Below, piece after piece: positions 52,740 through 63,244 of a DNA stretch of 64,000 bases; positions within the stretch are counted from its first letter, which is position 1; every line of letters starts with the position of its first letter. Where the stretch lies: assembly GCA_013298145.1 (NCBI GenBank), contig JAAFJO010000002.1, forward strand, positions 789,184 through 853,183, read 5' to 3'. The translations under genes and the position numbers were made by a program. Under the pieces are notes generated by a model. The model saw nothing but the letters and a program-made list of their open reading frames with translations, did no database searches and was not told the DNA's origin. This DNA is from Betaproteobacteria bacterium. Its GTDB lineage: Bacteria > Pseudomonadota > Gammaproteobacteria > Burkholderiales > Casimicrobiaceae.

Positions 52740-54239
52740 TTATGGTGCGGGCAGAATCACTTTGTCAATCGCGTGAATCACGCCATTACTCGTCAATACG
52801 TCGGCTGCGATCACTTTAGCCGTCCGTGCGCGACCGTCGGTAATCGTTACGCCCGCTGAGTTAGCGATGATCGAGAACGTTTTTCCTGCAAGCAGCGGCT
52901 GGATCGCTGTCGCCGCGGTTGGCACTTCCGCGGCCAGCACACGCGAACTCAACACGTGATAGAGCAGGATGTTGCGAACTAGCTCTTTGTTGGCTGGGAC
53001 CAGGATGGCGGCGGCGGTCGCGTTGGCATTACCGGTCAACTCTTTTGCAAGCGCGTCAAACGCGGCGTTTGTCGGCGCGAACACGGTGAACGGCCCAGCG
53101 CCTGAGAGCGTGGTGACCAAGTCATTGTTGTTGCTTGCGAACTGCAGCGCTGCAACGAGGCTCGTGAATTCAGGCGCTGCTGCGAGTGCGGTTTGCACGA
53201 TGGTCTTGTCGGCCGGCCGGAGCACTTTGTCAATGACATGAATCACGCCATTGGTGTTGAACACATCGGTGGCGGTGATGTTCGCCTTGCGGTTACGCCC
53301 GTCGTTGATCACTGGGGCGCCGCTCACAATGTCGATCTTGAAAATGCCGCCGGCGGCAGGCGAAATCGCTTTGCCGACGGGAATATCGGCCGCCAAGACG
53401 CGTGAAGTCACGACGTGATATTGCAATACAGCGCGCACGAGATCTTTGTTCGCGGGCACCAAAATGTCTGCGGCCACGGCATTCGTGTTACCTGTTAGTT
53501 CCTTGGCCAAGGCGTCAAACGCAGCGTTCGTGGGTGCAAACACCGTAAATGGCCCGGTTCCAGACAAAAGCGTCACCAAGTCGTTGTTGTTGCTCGCGAA
53601 GCCAAGCGCGGCCACTAGGTTTGTGAACTGCGGCGCGGAGGCAACCGCCGTTTGCACGATGCTCTTATCCGCTGGCAGCAACACTTTGTCCACCAAATGC
53701 ACAACGCCGTTGGTCGCAACGATGTCGGTCGCCGTGATGTTGGCTTTCTGGTTGCGGCCGTCGGTGATCACCGGTTTGCCGCCTACGTTGTCGATTTTGA
53801 AAATGCCACCCGCGGCAGGCGTGATCGCCTTGCCAAACGGGATATCGGCGGCCTTCACTGTGCTCGTGAGCACGTGGTACTGCAAGACTGTGCGAACGAG
53901 CTCTTTGTTGGCAGGGATGAGGATATCGGCAGCGCGCGCATTGGTGTTGCCGGTGAGCGCTTTTGCCAAATTGTCAAAGGCAGTGTTTGAGGGAGCGAAC
54001 ACGGTCAATGTGCCGGGGCTGTCGAGCAGCGTTACCAAATCTCCGTTGTTGCTGGCGAATTGCACTGCGGCAACGAGAGACGATAAATCCGGGGTTGCTT
54101 GTGCTGTGGCAACGATCGATTTAGGCCCCGCAGGCGGCGGAGGCGCCGTTTGTGCCGGGTTATGGTCGTCCGATCCGCAGGCTGCGAGCAATCCGACGCT
54201 GAGCGCGCCGAACATCAGATGTCGAAGGGTACGTAGCAT
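52740..54239 (-). CDS. Triple-FAS1 (fasciclin) domain lipoprotein
   Basis: A cell-envelope protein of 499 residues. The signal ends in a lipobox LLAAC (about Cys21) followed by a Pro-rich spacer. Three FAS1 domains follow in tandem, about 40-180, 181-325 and 326-497, each with FTVFAPTNAAFDALAKEL-like H1 and a YHVLTS-like H2 motif. Domains 2 and 3 are nearly alike in sequence, pointing to recent duplication. Such proteins often mediate adhesion or matrix binding. The ATG at 54239 has GGAG six bases upstream. Divergent TetR gene next to it. Confidence 0.93.
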   Translation of the reverse strand: MLRTLRHLMFGALSVGLLAACGSDDHNPAQTAPPPPAGPKSIVATAQATPDLSSLVAAVQFASNNGDLVTLLDSPGTLTVFAPSNTAFDNLAKALTGNTNARAADILIPANKELVRTVLQYHVLTSTVKAADIPFGKAITPAAGGIFKIDNVGGKPVITDGRNQKANITATDIVATNGVVHLVDKVLLPADKSIVQTAVASAPQFTNLVAALGFASNNNDLVTLLSGTGPFTVFAPTNAAFDALAKELTGNTNAVAADILVPANKDLVRAVLQYHVVTSRVLAADIPVGKAISPAAGGIFKIDIVSGAPVINDGRNRKANITATDVFNTNGVIHVIDKVLRPADKTIVQTALAAAPEFTSLVAALQFASNNNDLVTTLSGAGPFTVFAPTNAAFDALAKELTGNANATAAAILVPANKELVRNILLYHVLSSRVLAAEVPTAATAIQPLLAGKTFSIIANSAGVTITDGRARTAKVIAADVLTSNGVIHAIDKVILPAP

Positions 54240-54329
54240 TGCTGACTCCATAGATTTTTTGCGTGGTTAGAGAGGGTTTCGACGTAATAAAACAATTGGT
54301 CGTAAAAGATACCTACGGTCAGAATTTGA

Positions 54330-54379
54330 ACTTATGAGTATGAATTATGACTTATGGTTAAATTAGCGAGTTATGGTTA
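54330..54379. promoter_or_regulatory. Three direct repeats at about 20-bp period
   Basis: ACTTATGAGTA (54330-54340), ACTTATGGTTA (54350-54360) and AGTTATGGTTA (54369-54379) recur with starts 20 and 19 bp apart, about two helical turns. The third overlaps the TetR start codon at 54373. They lie in the 133-bp region between the fasciclin and TetR genes and are candidate regulator sites. Confidence 0.5.
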
Positions 54380-54972
54380 CCCCGTACCGAGTTAAACAAT
54401 TGCAAATGCGCGAAGAGGCCATCCTCGACGCAGCGCACGTTTTGCTCGGCAAATATGGCTACGACGCAATGACGATGGATGACGTCGCGGCGGAGGTGGG
54501 TATTGCGAAGGCGAGTCTTTACAAGCACTTCGAATCGAAAGAAAAGCTCGCAGCTAGCACGATGGTGCGACTTTTTGACCGCACGGTTGATCAGCTGGCA
54601 GCGTTACCTTCGAACTTGAGCGCCTACGAAAAGCTCCGCAAAATGCTCGAGTGGGCACTTCGCGAGCGACTGCGCGGCGGCATTCCACATTTGCCTTCGA
54701 CGAGCACGTCGCTCGAACAAAGCTTGATGACCGACGAGCCGTATTTGGCGTCGCTCTTGTCGCTCAATGCCGCACTTTCGTTACTCGTAGATGCTGCGAA
54801 AAACGAGGGCAACCTTTCACGTGCGTTGCCGACGGATTACATCGTGACGGCGATTTACGCCAGAACCTGTGATCCCACCCTTGAATACATGCAACGCGGC
54901 AAAAACTATCGCGATGAAGAGATCGTCACACACATGCTTGACGCCTTCTTCATGGGAGTAAGTAAAGCGTAG
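54373..54972 (+). CDS. TetR family transcriptional regulator
   Basis: A 199-residue TetR repressor. The helix-turn-helix is at about residues 15-60 (ILDAAHVLLGKYGYDAMTMDDVAAEVGIAKASLYKHFESKEKL). The C-terminal ligand domain has no assigned subclass. It is divergent from the triple-FAS1 gene, the most probable target, and three direct repeats lie between them. Effector unknown. Confidence 0.92.
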   Translation: MVTPYRVKQLQMREEAILDAAHVLLGKYGYDAMTMDDVAAEVGIAKASLYKHFESKEKLAASTMVRLFDRTVDQLAALPSNLSAYEKLRKMLEWALRERLRGGIPHLPSTSTSLEQSLMTDEPYLASLLSLNAALSLLVDAAKNEGNLSRALPTDYIVTAIYARTCDPTLEYMQRGKNYRDEEIVTHMLDAFFMGVSKA

Positions 54973-55046
54973 GCGAGCCGCTCGCACGCGTATCGCGCGG
55001 CGTTGGCTCGGGATATCGAACAATCAGCCACCGAGGTAGTCACTCG

Positions 55047-55379
55047 ATGCAAGTCTTTATCGGTTACTGGACACCCACTGAAAAATGGTCCGCGCTCAGC
55101 GCAGCCGCGCGAACGGCTTATTTGAGCAAGGTGAGTGCTGCAACGCGCTTGAAGCTTGGCAGTGAGGCTGAATCTGTCGCCTGGGGCAAAAACGAAGACC
55201 CACGTAGCCAGAATCAATGGAAATTCTTTTGCGTTTGGAAGTTTCCGCGCGCAGAAATGTGTGAGCAATATCTCGCGATTCTTGATTCGCAGGGCTGGAA
55301 TGACTATTTTCAGACTGAGAGCATGTACGCCGCGCCGAAAACGCCGTTTGATGTGCTCACCCAGCACGTTACGCTTTGA
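55047..55379 (+). CDS. Conserved protein, DUF6616-like
   Basis: A 110-residue cytoplasmic protein: MQVFIGYWTPTEKWSALSAA, SVAWGKNEDPR, QWKFFCVWKFPRAEMCEQYLAIL and GWNDYFQTESM. The pattern suggests a small dimeric ferredoxin-like fold of the kind seen in DUF6616 proteins. The family name is from memory and tentative. No close operon partner. Confidence 0.65.
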   Translation: MQVFIGYWTPTEKWSALSAAARTAYLSKVSAATRLKLGSEAESVAWGKNEDPRSQNQWKFFCVWKFPRAEMCEQYLAILDSQGWNDYFQTESMYAAPKTPFDVLTQHVTL

Positions 55380-55638
55380 AGCGCGTCGCCGAAGGCAATC
55401 GAGCGCACGCGCGGTCATTGGGCTGCGCAATACAGCTTTGCCGTGTATCGCCAGCGTGAGCCGGGGCAAGCGCCAGTTATTTGCAAATTTGAGTTTTCAA
55501 TCATTCGCCAGTTAGCCCAAATGGCCCTTGCCCTAAGCGGATAAAGTGATCAGCGATAACTCCTCACTACGCGGGGGAGTCCGAGAGAGCGCTACATTTG
55601 TGCGAGTTGAACTCAAGTGCTTGGCGAGCACCAGCGAG

Positions 55639-56103
55639 ATGACCGACACCGATCTCACCATCCAGTTTCTGCGCGAGATCGGCCTGCGCGTCGAGGAAGG
55701 CGTGGTCGCCGAGGATGCGTTTCTTCCAGGTATCCAAATCGCGGCTGGCGCGATTCGCGTTGACCGCACGCAGTTGCTGTCTCCTGGAGACTTACTGCAT
55801 GAGGCGGGGCATCTCGCGCTGCTCGACCCGGCAGAACGGGCACGCGCCAACGGCGTGTTTGAAGCGGAAGGCGGATCCGAAATGGGGGCCATCGCGTGGT
55901 CGTACGCTGCGTCGCTGCACGTCGGGATGCCCATAGAAACGCTCTTTCACGACACGGGCTATCGCGGCGGCGCCGCCTCGCTCCGCGAGAATTTCGCGGC
56001 GAAACGCTACATTGGCGTACCGATACTTTCGTGGCGCGGCCTACTTGAGGGCACGGTAGCAAGCAACGGTTATCCGAAGCTCGCGCGCTGGCTCGTCGGT
56101 TGA
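55639..56103 (+). CDS. Protein with an HEAGH metal-binding motif
   Basis: A 154-residue protein with LLHEAGHLALL (about residue 55), an HExxH zinc-site pattern as in IrrE-like or other small metallopeptidase folds. A third ligand cannot be named with certainty (Glu in EAEGGSEMGAIAWSYAA is a candidate). The segment LREIGLRVEEGVV opens the protein. The ATG at 55639 is preferred; the frame is open 31 codons further. Family not recognised by name; a peptidase or related role is only a suggestion. Confidence 0.7.
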   Translation: MTDTDLTIQFLREIGLRVEEGVVAEDAFLPGIQIAAGAIRVDRTQLLSPGDLLHEAGHLALLDPAERARANGVFEAEGGSEMGAIAWSYAASLHVGMPIETLFHDTGYRGGAASLRENFAAKRYIGVPILSWRGLLEGTVASNGYPKLARWLVG

Positions 56104-56136
56104 ATCTGCCGCGGATGGTTCTAACTTGGACGGAGC

Positions 56137-56568
56137 CTAACGCGATATCTCGCTTGACCGCTGATGCGTGAGCCATGCGCTATCAACGCGAAGTCTTTTT
56201 GCAATGGGTGAACCCGCCTCAATCACGCGCCAAAAGGGCACCACGTTTTCAACTGCTTGACCAGACGCTAGGGCGTCCCACGCTGCTTCGGCCACCATGC
56301 GCAGAAAGATTGCCGTTGACACTGGGCACATGGCGTCACATTCGTGATTGCGTGCGATCTCGCGCCGCATGCGCTCAATCGTGCGAGTCTCGCCCCACGG
56401 GATTTTTTTCAAGTAGCTCGCGACGACGTCCGGCGTACCGACAAAGAGCATCGATCCCGCAGGAACACCAGCAAACGGCGCGTCGATCCGCACCCGCTTT
56501 GCTTTACGCGGTTTCGCGACTTTTACTGCCCATGAATTGGGCAAATGGGTTGCAGCTTTCGTGGCCAT
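56137..56568 (-). CDS. MGMT/ATL-like family protein
   Basis: A 143-residue protein resembling the DNA-binding part of alkyltransferase-like proteins: GETRTIERMRREIARNHECDAMCPVSTAIFLRMVAEAAWDA and VVPFWRVIEAGSPI. The catalytic PCHR motif of true O6-alkylguanine transferases is absent; a CPVS motif is present in another position. The N-terminus is basic. Start ATG at 56568; the frame is open upstream. Function unknown, perhaps DNA lesion recognition. Confidence 0.65.
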   Translation of the reverse strand: MATKAATHLPNSWAVKVAKPRKAKRVRIDAPFAGVPAGSMLFVGTPDVVASYLKKIPWGETRTIERMRREIARNHECDAMCPVSTAIFLRMVAEAAWDALASGQAVENVVPFWRVIEAGSPIAKRLRVDSAWLTHQRSSEISR

Positions 56569-56865
56569 CACACGCTCCTCAATACAACGATGTGCATTGT
56601 GCGTGAGCGGCGTGTTGGAGCCAATAAGCGACGAAAAAGACTCGCGAAAACAAGCGCTTAAGGTCGATTCAACGCACGCGCGCCGCATCCCAAAGCAGAA
56701 CAACACGCGGCGAAATGGATATGTCGCAGAAAAATTGCTTACGCCCCGTATCTATTAGGGCTAGAACGCGTTTCTCAACTAAGTTGAAAAACTAAGTTTC
56801 GTCAATTTGTCCGCCAAATGATTGAGGTTCAGCCATTGATGTGCAATGTATTCACACCGATCCTG

Positions 56866-58245
56866 CTAGCACTCCACCTGAGCAAGCGCGAGCCCGCCTT
56901 GAGACGTTTCTTTGTATTTGGCTTGCATATCTGCGCCCGTGCGGCGCATGGTGTCGATCGCCTGATCGAGAGCGATCCGATGGGTACCGTCGCCGCGCAT
57001 CGCGAGGGAGGTTGCGCTGATCGCTTTCACAGCCCCCATCGCGTTACGCTCGATGCACGGAATTTGCACCAGGCCTCCGATCGGATCGCAGGTCATGCCG
57101 AGGTGGTGTTCAAGCGCGATCTCAGCCGCATTCTCGATTTGTTCATTGCTCGCGCCGAGCGCTGCGGCGAGCCCTGCAGCCGCCATCGCAGCGGCCGAGC
57201 CCACTTCGCCTTGGCAGCCCACTTCTGCACCGGAAATCGACGCGTTCATTTTGCAGAGGGCACCGACGGCGCTCGCCACCAAAAGGAAATCGTGCAAACC
57301 TTCGCGTTCAATCGCACAAAAGTCTTGGGCGTAACGCAACACGGCGGGCACGACGCCTGCCGCGCCGTTGGTGGGCGCGGTGACCACGCGACCGCCCGCT
57401 GCGTTTTCCTCGTTTACCGCAATGGCGTACACGCTCACCCAATCAAGCACTTTGTGCGGCGCAATCCCGCGCTGACCGCGTTCGGTCTTGAGCTGCACCA
57501 GGATATCGGGCGCTCGGCGTGCGACGTTAAGGCCGCCGGGCAGCGTCCCTCGTGTACTCAGACCTCGATCGATGCAACGAAAGAATGTGTCGATCACACG
57601 ATCCAAAAACTCGGTTGTTGCGGCGTCGCCACGGAGTGCATGTTCATTTGCGCGCAAGGTCGCTGCGAGCGAGAGTCCGTTTCGCTGCGCGATGTCGAGC
57701 AAGGCGCGCATCGAATTGAAGCCGTGTGGCACTTGCACCTCACCGCCGCGCGGACTGCCGACGAATGCCTCGTCTTCATCAATCACAAAGCCGCCGCCAA
57801 TTGAATACATCGTTCGTTCGGCAATCAGTGTTTGCGCCGCTTCGTCTGCATATGCGCGAAACGTCATCGCGTTTGAATGCAGCGGCAACAGATCCTTCAG
57901 ATTAAATCGAATATCAGTGAGTGGCTGAAACTTGATGGATCGCTCGCCGAGAAGCGGAAGCGTTGCCTCGCGCGAAATCTTAGCCACGATTTCCGGGATG
58001 TTTTCCGTGGCTACGAAGTCGGGCAGCTCGCCCGCTAACCCCAGCTGTAGCGCTACGTCCGTTGCGTGCCCCCGCCCCGTGTGTGCAAGCGATCCAAAAA
58101 GCTCTACCCGTACGCGCACGATCCGGGCGAGCTCGTTCGCCGGCAGCTCGACGAGGAAACGCCGCGCAGCGCGCATCGGCCCGACCGTATGCGAGGACGA
58201 AGGTCCAATGCCAATTTTGAAGAGGTCAGTAAGTGAGATGTACAT
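56866..58245 (-). CDS. sdaA: L-serine ammonia-lyase (iron-sulfur)
   Basis: Deaminates serine to pyruvate using a 4Fe-4S cluster. The 459-residue single-chain enzyme starts [27 protein letters not shown]. The cluster Cys residues lie in [12 protein letters not shown] near the C-terminus and in [11 protein letters not shown]. This is the L-SD type of E. coli SdaA/SdaB. No partner transporter gene is adjacent. It is divergent from anmK. Confidence 0.96.
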   Translation of the reverse strand: MYISLTDLFKIGIGPSSSHTVGPMRAARRFLVELPANELARIVRVRVELFGSLAHTGRGHATDVALQLGLAGELPDFVATENIPEIVAKISREATLPLLGERSIKFQPLTDIRFNLKDLLPLHSNAMTFRAYADEAAQTLIAERTMYSIGGGFVIDEDEAFVGSPRGGEVQVPHGFNSMRALLDIAQRNGLSLAATLRANEHALRGDAATTEFLDRVIDTFFRCIDRGLSTRGTLPGGLNVARRAPDILVQLKTERGQRGIAPHKVLDWVSVYAIAVNEENAAGGRVVTAPTNGAAGVVPAVLRYAQDFCAIEREGLHDFLLVASAVGALCKMNASISGAEVGCQGEVGSAAAMAAAGLAAALGASNEQIENAAEIALEHHLGMTCDPIGGLVQIPCIERNAMGAVKAISATSLAMRGDGTHRIALDQAIDTMRRTGADMQAKYKETSQGGLALAQVEC

Positions 58246-58356
58246 GGCGCGGCCCGTGATGACACTGGTGGTGGACCATCACGCATTGCGCGACGTCCGA
58301 GGGTCATGAAAACCGCTATTCTCTACGGCATTAGATTTTTTGCGGCGCAATGTCGG

Positions 58357-59493
58357 ATGAACATGCTCTTGAGCGAACGCTACATCGGCCTCATGTCTGG
58401 CACCAGTTGCGATGGCGTGGACGCAGTGCTTGCCGACTTTGCGAATGATCGCGTGCAGACGCTTGGGCATGTGCATGTGCCGTTCACTGCAACGCTTCGC
58501 GAACAGTTGCAATCGCTTATGCAAAGCGGTAACGACGAAATCGAGCGGATGGGCGATGCCTCGGTTGCGCTCGCGCGGGTGTACGCAGAGGCTACCCAGG
58601 CTTTGCTTGCCAAAACAAAGCTCACCGCGAAGGACATCGCGGCGCTGGGCGCGCACGGTCAAACTGTTCGCCATCGGCCGGAGCGTGGCTTTACCTTACA
58701 GATCAATCAGCCCGCACTCTTGGCTGAACTCACGGGCATCGCGGTCGTCGCTGACTTTCGTTCGCGCGATGTGGCGGCGGGCGGACAAGGTGCGCCTCTC
58801 GTGCCGGCGTTTCATGCGGCGGTTTTCTCGGCGGATGTGCCGCGTGCGGTGGTGAATATTGGCGGGATTGCGAATGTTTCGTTGCTACCCGCGCTATCGC
58901 TGGCGAGCGAAGCCCGCTCCCAGCGCGATGAGAGCGTGGTGCGTGGCTTCGATACGGGTCCAGGCAACACGTTGTTGGACGCCTGGTGCGAGCGGCACAC
59001 TGGAAAATTGTTCGACGATCAGGGGGCTTGGGGGGCGGGCGGCCGTGTCGATGAAGCGTTGCTCAAGTTTTTTTTCGAAGAGCCTTATTTCGCGACGCCA
59101 CCGCCCAAAAGCACGGGGCGGGAGTTATTTAACCTGGCATGGCTCGATGCGAAACTCTCCGCGTATGCTCAGCTTTCCCCGGAACGTCGCGCGCGAGACA
59201 TCAGCCCGCAAGATGTACAAGCCACGCTTGTTGCTTTGACTGCACAATCGATCGCAAAAGCGGTAGAGGGGCGCGATCTGTTTGTGTGCGGCGGTGGTGT
59301 GCTCAATGTTGAACTGATGCGCCAGCTTCCTCGCGCAAAGTCCACTAAGGCGTTAGGTGTTGATCCGATGCAGGTGGAAGCGTTGGCCTTCGCCTGGCTC
59401 GCGCGGGAGTGCTTCGCTGCCAAGCCCGGCAATCTCCCTGCGGTGACAGGGGCACGCGGCTCCCGGGTATTGGGCGCGGTCTACGCTAAATAG
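58357..59493 (+). CDS. anmK: Anhydro-N-acetylmuramic acid kinase
   Basis: Phosphorylates anhydroMurNAc released in murein recycling. The 378-residue protein has GLMSGTSCDGVDAVL (nucleotide loop), AHGQTVRHRP, FRSRDVAAGGQGAPLVPAFH and VVNIGGIANVSLLP, then the C-terminal VCGGGVLN and LGVDPMQVEALAFAWLA. The ATG at 58357 is chosen; ATG 58363 is equally possible. mltF, alr and murB in this window serve the same cell-wall metabolism but are not linked in one operon. Confidence 0.95.
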   Translation: MNMLLSERYIGLMSGTSCDGVDAVLADFANDRVQTLGHVHVPFTATLREQLQSLMQSGNDEIERMGDASVALARVYAEATQALLAKTKLTAKDIAALGAHGQTVRHRPERGFTLQINQPALLAELTGIAVVADFRSRDVAAGGQGAPLVPAFHAAVFSADVPRAVVNIGGIANVSLLPALSLASEARSQRDESVVRGFDTGPGNTLLDAWCERHTGKLFDDQGAWGAGGRVDEALLKFFFEEPYFATPPPKSTGRELFNLAWLDAKLSAYAQLSPERRARDISPQDVQATLVALTAQSIAKAVEGRDLFVCGGGVLNVELMRQLPRAKSTKALGVDPMQVEALAFAWLARECFAAKPGNLPAVTGARGSRVLGAVYAK

Positions 59494-59605
59494 AACTTGT
59501 GACGCGTGTGCATAACCGTCGCTACTCAACGCATGTTCACCGCTGTCTCAGTCATGAAGATTTCCGCGGTGGAGCCCATATTTTATGCTGGCTTAGGCTA
59601 AAAAA

Positions 59606-60349
59606 CTATCGCCCTTGCGCTACTGAGCTATCGAACCCCCGGCGGAATTCAGTGGCCACCTGCGTGCCGCGCATGTCGCGCAACGTGCCCGTGGCGATTT
59701 CTATGACTTCGCGCAAACGCGCGAGGCTATCGGTGCGCTCGAGCGCAAAGCGAAGCGGCGTCCCTGAATTGCCTAACGAGTTTTGGATGAAATCGATGGC
59801 GAACTGCTTCGAGGCTAGAAACGCTGCTGATTCGATGGCTAAGCTCTCAGCGGTTTGCACCGGATCGGGCTCAGCCAGAAGTGCGAGCTCACGTAGATCG
59901 CGTTTCTGTGGCTTCGTTTGCGTTGCCGGATTCACCAAACTCTCACGCGAATCGCCGCCGCGAGTCACTGGACCGCCTGCCTTGCTCAGCGCGGGTAGCG
60001 TTGACCCACCCAACGTTACCGGACCCGCCTGAGAACGCGGCGAGCTGCCCGCGATCACAGTTTCCGCCGCGAGCGACGATGAAAACCCCGCACTCTCGCG
60101 AGCGATTTCAGCCTGCGTGGTAGTCAGTTTTGCGATGTAAGCTGGATCAAGCTCGATTAACTTGGCTTCGAAAAGCTCGCCAAGCAAACCGTTTACATTG
60201 CCGAACGACGCGCCAAACTTTCGCAGCTGCGAAGCATTTCGTTTGCCGTCGACGAGTACCAATAGCGCACGATGGGGGTGCGATAGGCCGCTTTCCTTGT
60301 TTGCAAACGCTTCAGCCCCTTTCGGAGTCTTTCGAAACACGCGTGACAT
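59606..60349 (-). CDS. Hypothetical protein with N-terminal winged-helix-like segment
   Basis: A 247-residue protein. The first 75 residues (TPKGAEAFANKESGLSHPHRALLVLVDGKRNASQLRKFGASFGNVNGLLGELFEAKLIELDP) resemble a wHTH domain found at the start of other betaproteobacterial proteins of unknown role. A disordered Ser/Gly-rich stretch (about 90-140) follows, then a helical C-terminal domain. It may be a regulator or secretion-linked protein; nothing nearby helps decide. Confidence 0.7.
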   Translation of the reverse strand: MSRVFRKTPKGAEAFANKESGLSHPHRALLVLVDGKRNASQLRKFGASFGNVNGLLGELFEAKLIELDPAYIAKLTTTQAEIARESAGFSSSLAAETVIAGSSPRSQAGPVTLGGSTLPALSKAGGPVTRGGDSRESLVNPATQTKPQKRDLRELALLAEPDPVQTAESLAIESAAFLASKQFAIDFIQNSLGNSGTPLRFALERTDSLARLREVIEIATGTLRDMRGTQVATEFRRGFDSSVAQGR

Positions 60350-60557
60350 GCATCCCTCGATGTTGTTCTGTACTGGCGCGCACGCCGATCAACGCGACGA
60401 CGGGCCGTGCATGTGTGAAGCGGAATTTATAGCGAGTCAGCGCGCGTTTGTCCTGGGTTATCTCCAGCAACATGCTCGGATATCTCTGTTTGGCTGCAAA
60501 CGGCGCAGATTGATGCGTTTTGCTGGTCGCTCAATTCGGACGAACGATGGCTTTCGG

Positions 60558-62132
60558 CTAAACCTGTTCGTCGAGCCCCAGTTCATGGATTTTGCGAGTC
60601 AGCGTGTTTCGCCCCCAACCAAGCCAGTGGCTCGCTTCAATCCGCCGCCCCTTGGTTTCTGCCAACGCGGTGCGAATCAGCGTTTCTTCAAACTCCTTCG
60701 TCAATCGCTCGCCGGGCGTCGCTTCGTTGGCGCGGATCGCGCTCGCGAGCCTGCTGGAGAGCGCGCTACGCCACACTTCGTGATCGCTCGGCGCGTTAAC
60801 GATGTTGGCGCCCATCGGCTGCAAAGTGAGCGGTGCAGCGCCTGCCCCAGCGCCGTTTGCCGGCGAAAACGGCTGCAGCTCTTGAGGTTCGGGTGCGACT
60901 GAAACGGCGCGGGTTTCGTGCAGGCTGGTTATGTTTGAGCTTGTGCCAGCCGGAGTAGCGCCGACGTACTGCACCTCGGGCGGCAAATCGCCAACATCCA
61001 CGTTTTGCCCTGGCGCCATGACCGTGATCCAGTGGCAAATGTTTTCGAGCTGGCGCACGTTGCCGGGAAAGGCGAAAGACTGCAACTGAGTCATCGCGGC
61101 TGGGGTGAGTGCTTTGACTTCGCCGCCAAGCGAAATCGCACTTTTGGCCAAAAAGTGCTTCATCAACAACGGCACATCATCGCGCCGCTCACGCAGTGGG
61201 GGCAAACGGAGACGAACCACGTTCAGTCGATGTAGTAAGTCTTCGCGGAAAAGCCCGAGTTTGACCCGCTCGTCCAAGTTCTGATGGGTCGCCGCGATGA
61301 TTCGCACATTCGATTTCATCGGAGATTGACCGCCCACGCGGTAATACTCACCGTCTTGCAGGACGCGTAGTAAGCGAACCTGCAAATCAGCCGGCATGTC
61401 ACCGATTTCGTCTAAGAAAAGCGTGCCGCCTTCGGCCTGTTGGAAGCGGCCTTGTCGGGTCGCCGCGGCGCCAGTAAACGAGCCGCGTTCATGACCGAAG
61501 AGCTCGCTTTCCAATAAATCTTTGGGGATGGCTGCGGTATTGATTGCGATAAACGGCTTGCCCTTGCGGGGCGAGTGTTCGTGCAGCGCGCGCGCGACGA
61601 GCTCTTTACCCGTGCCCGACTCTCCGGTGATGAGCACGGTCACGTGGGACGAGCTGAGTCGACCGATTGCACGAAACACGTCTTGCATCGCAGCCGCTTT
61701 GCCGAGCATTTCGCGCTCTTCTGGCTTTGTTGCAGCGTTGGCGCTTGTTGTGGTGACTGCATCCGCATTCGGGTTTGCGCTCACGGCGCGACGAATGAGC
61801 GCGATGGCTTGTTCAACGTCGAAGGGCTTCGGAAGATATTCGAATGCACCGCCCTGAAACGCTTGAACAGCGGTGTCAAGATCAGAAAACGCGGTCATGA
61901 TGATCACTGGCAACTGCGGATGATTTGCCCTAATCGATTTGAGCAGTGAAAGCCCTGATTCCCCGGGCATCCGAACATCGCTCACCAGGAGCGTCGGTAC
62001 GTTGTGTTCGAGTGCGCTACGAACCTCGGCCGCCGATTCAAAACTTCGGTGTGCGATGGCTTCGCGGTCAAGCGCTTTTTCGAGCACCCACCGGATGGAA
62101 CGGTCATCGTCAACAATCCAAACAATACTCAT
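60558..62132 (-). CDS. ntrC: Nitrogen regulation response regulator NtrC
   Basis: Sigma-54-dependent activator of nitrogen genes, 524 residues. The receiver domain (1-120) has the phospho-acceptor Asp in VSDVRMPG. The AAA+ domain has Walker A GESGTGKE and Walker [13 protein letters not shown]. The loop that contacts sigma-54 reads GSFTGA, not the usual GAFTGA. A Gln/Ala-rich linker (about 390-440) leads to the Fis-type helix-turn-helix ([21 protein letters not shown]). It overlaps ntrB by 4 bp. Confidence 0.96.
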   Translation of the reverse strand: MSIVWIVDDDRSIRWVLEKALDREAIAHRSFESAAEVRSALEHNVPTLLVSDVRMPGESGLSLLKSIRANHPQLPVIIMTAFSDLDTAVQAFQGGAFEYLPKPFDVEQAIALIRRAVSANPNADAVTTTSANAATKPEEREMLGKAAAMQDVFRAIGRLSSSHVTVLITGESGTGKELVARALHEHSPRKGKPFIAINTAAIPKDLLESELFGHERGSFTGAAATRQGRFQQAEGGTLFLDEIGDMPADLQVRLLRVLQDGEYYRVGGQSPMKSNVRIIAATHQNLDERVKLGLFREDLLHRLNVVRLRLPPLRERRDDVPLLMKHFLAKSAISLGGEVKALTPAAMTQLQSFAFPGNVRQLENICHWITVMAPGQNVDVGDLPPEVQYVGATPAGTSSNITSLHETRAVSVAPEPQELQPFSPANGAGAGAAPLTLQPMGANIVNAPSDHEVWRSALSSRLASAIRANEATPGERLTKEFEETLIRTALAETKGRRIEASHWLGWGRNTLTRKIHELGLDEQV

Positions 62133-63244
62133 ACATGCGTTCCAATTGTGGCGATTTCAGTCGGGTGAGAAAACGGGAGTTGCACACGAAAGACAGTGTG
62201 GCCCGGCTCGCTTTCGACCTCGATCGAGCCGAAGTGTTGAGTGACAAACGTCTGCGCGATTGAGAGGCCCAATCCAGAGCCGCTGCCGTCCGTGCGCGTG
62301 GTGAAGAGCGGGAAGAAAATGCGATCTCGGTGTTCGAGCGGGATGCCAACGCCGTTATCAAGAATCGCGATCTCTAGCGCCATGCGGTGGCGGCGCTTGG
62401 CGAGCACCACTTGGCGAGTGATGCGAGTGCGCAGTTGCACCTCTGGCATCGACACGGCGGCGCTCGATTGACAGGCATTGCGAGCAATGTTGAGCAACAC
62501 CTGCGTGATCTGTTCGCTATCAATTTCAACGTCAGGCAGACTCACATCGTAGTCCGCGATGATGTTATGCGTATGACCGAATTCGTTTTGCATCAGCTGG
62601 CGCACACGATCCAGCACGACGTGAATATCGGTGGGCACAAACTTGGGCAGCTTGTGCGGCGTGAGCAGGCGATTCACGAGGCTTTGCAGTCGGTCTGCCT
62701 CAGCGATGATGACTTGCGTGTATTCCACCAACTGAGGCGACGAAAGCTCATGTTGCAAGAGCTGCGCTGCACCGCGCAAGCCACCCAGCGGATTCTTGAT
62801 CTCATGCGCGAGGTTTCTCACGAGTTCACGATTCGCGCGGTTTTGCTCTGCGACGCGTGCTTCTCGAGCGAGCTTCAATTCCTGATCGATATGGCGCAAC
62901 TCAAGCAGGAGCTGGGGCGAATCGCTCGCGGCAATGGATTCGAGCCAGCTCACTGTGCAATTGATGACGAGTCTCGATGCGCCATTCACTTTGCCGCTTA
63001 GGTGCAGCTCGATTTCGTGTTCGGTATAGCTCGCGCCGTGTTGCGCGGCGAGCTCAATGGCGGGGGATAAACGATCACTATCGCGAAACACTTGCGAAAG
63101 CTGTAGGCCAACGAGTTGCCTGCGCGATAGTGCGAGCAGGTGTTCAGCGGCAGGGTTTGCATAAACGATACGGCGTTGGTGATTCAACATCAACACTGCA
63201 GTGGTGATGAGTTCGAGCCCGCCGAAGTCTGTGCCGCCAATCAT
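62129..63244 (-). CDS. ntrB: Nitrogen regulation sensor histidine kinase NtrB
   Basis: Phosphorylates NtrC under nitrogen limitation and is governed by PII. The 371-residue protein has an N-terminal PAS domain (about 10-110), the H-box [19 protein letters not shown] with the phospho-accepting His, and the ATPase boxes N ([12 protein letters not shown]), G1 (DNGVGIP) and G2 (GSGLGLSIA). There is no transmembrane segment, so it is cytoplasmic. Its ATGA overlap with ntrC marks a bicistronic unit. Confidence 0.96.
   Translation of the reverse strand: MIGGTDFGGLELITTAVLMLNHQRRIVYANPAAEHLLALSRRQLVGLQLSQVFRDSDRLSPAIELAAQHGASYTEHEIELHLSGKVNGASRLVINCTVSWLESIAASDSPQLLLELRHIDQELKLAREARVAEQNRANRELVRNLAHEIKNPLGGLRGAAQLLQHELSSPQLVEYTQVIIAEADRLQSLVNRLLTPHKLPKFVPTDIHVVLDRVRQLMQNEFGHTHNIIADYDVSLPDVEIDSEQITQVLLNIARNACQSSAAVSMPEVQLRTRITRQVVLAKRRHRMALEIAILDNGVGIPLEHRDRIFFPLFTTRTDGSGSGLGLSIAQTFVTQHFGSIEVESEPGHTVFRVQLPFSHPTEIATIGTHV

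Noticed and set aside
52740..54239. Repeated DNA segments suggestive of an array
   Set aside because: These are long repeats coding for FAS1 domains, not short direct repeats with spacers; no cas gene is present.
56818..57804. Open frame of 328 codons antisense to sdaA
   Set aside because: Shadow of a well-supported gene; the translation has irregular composition with many His and Arg.
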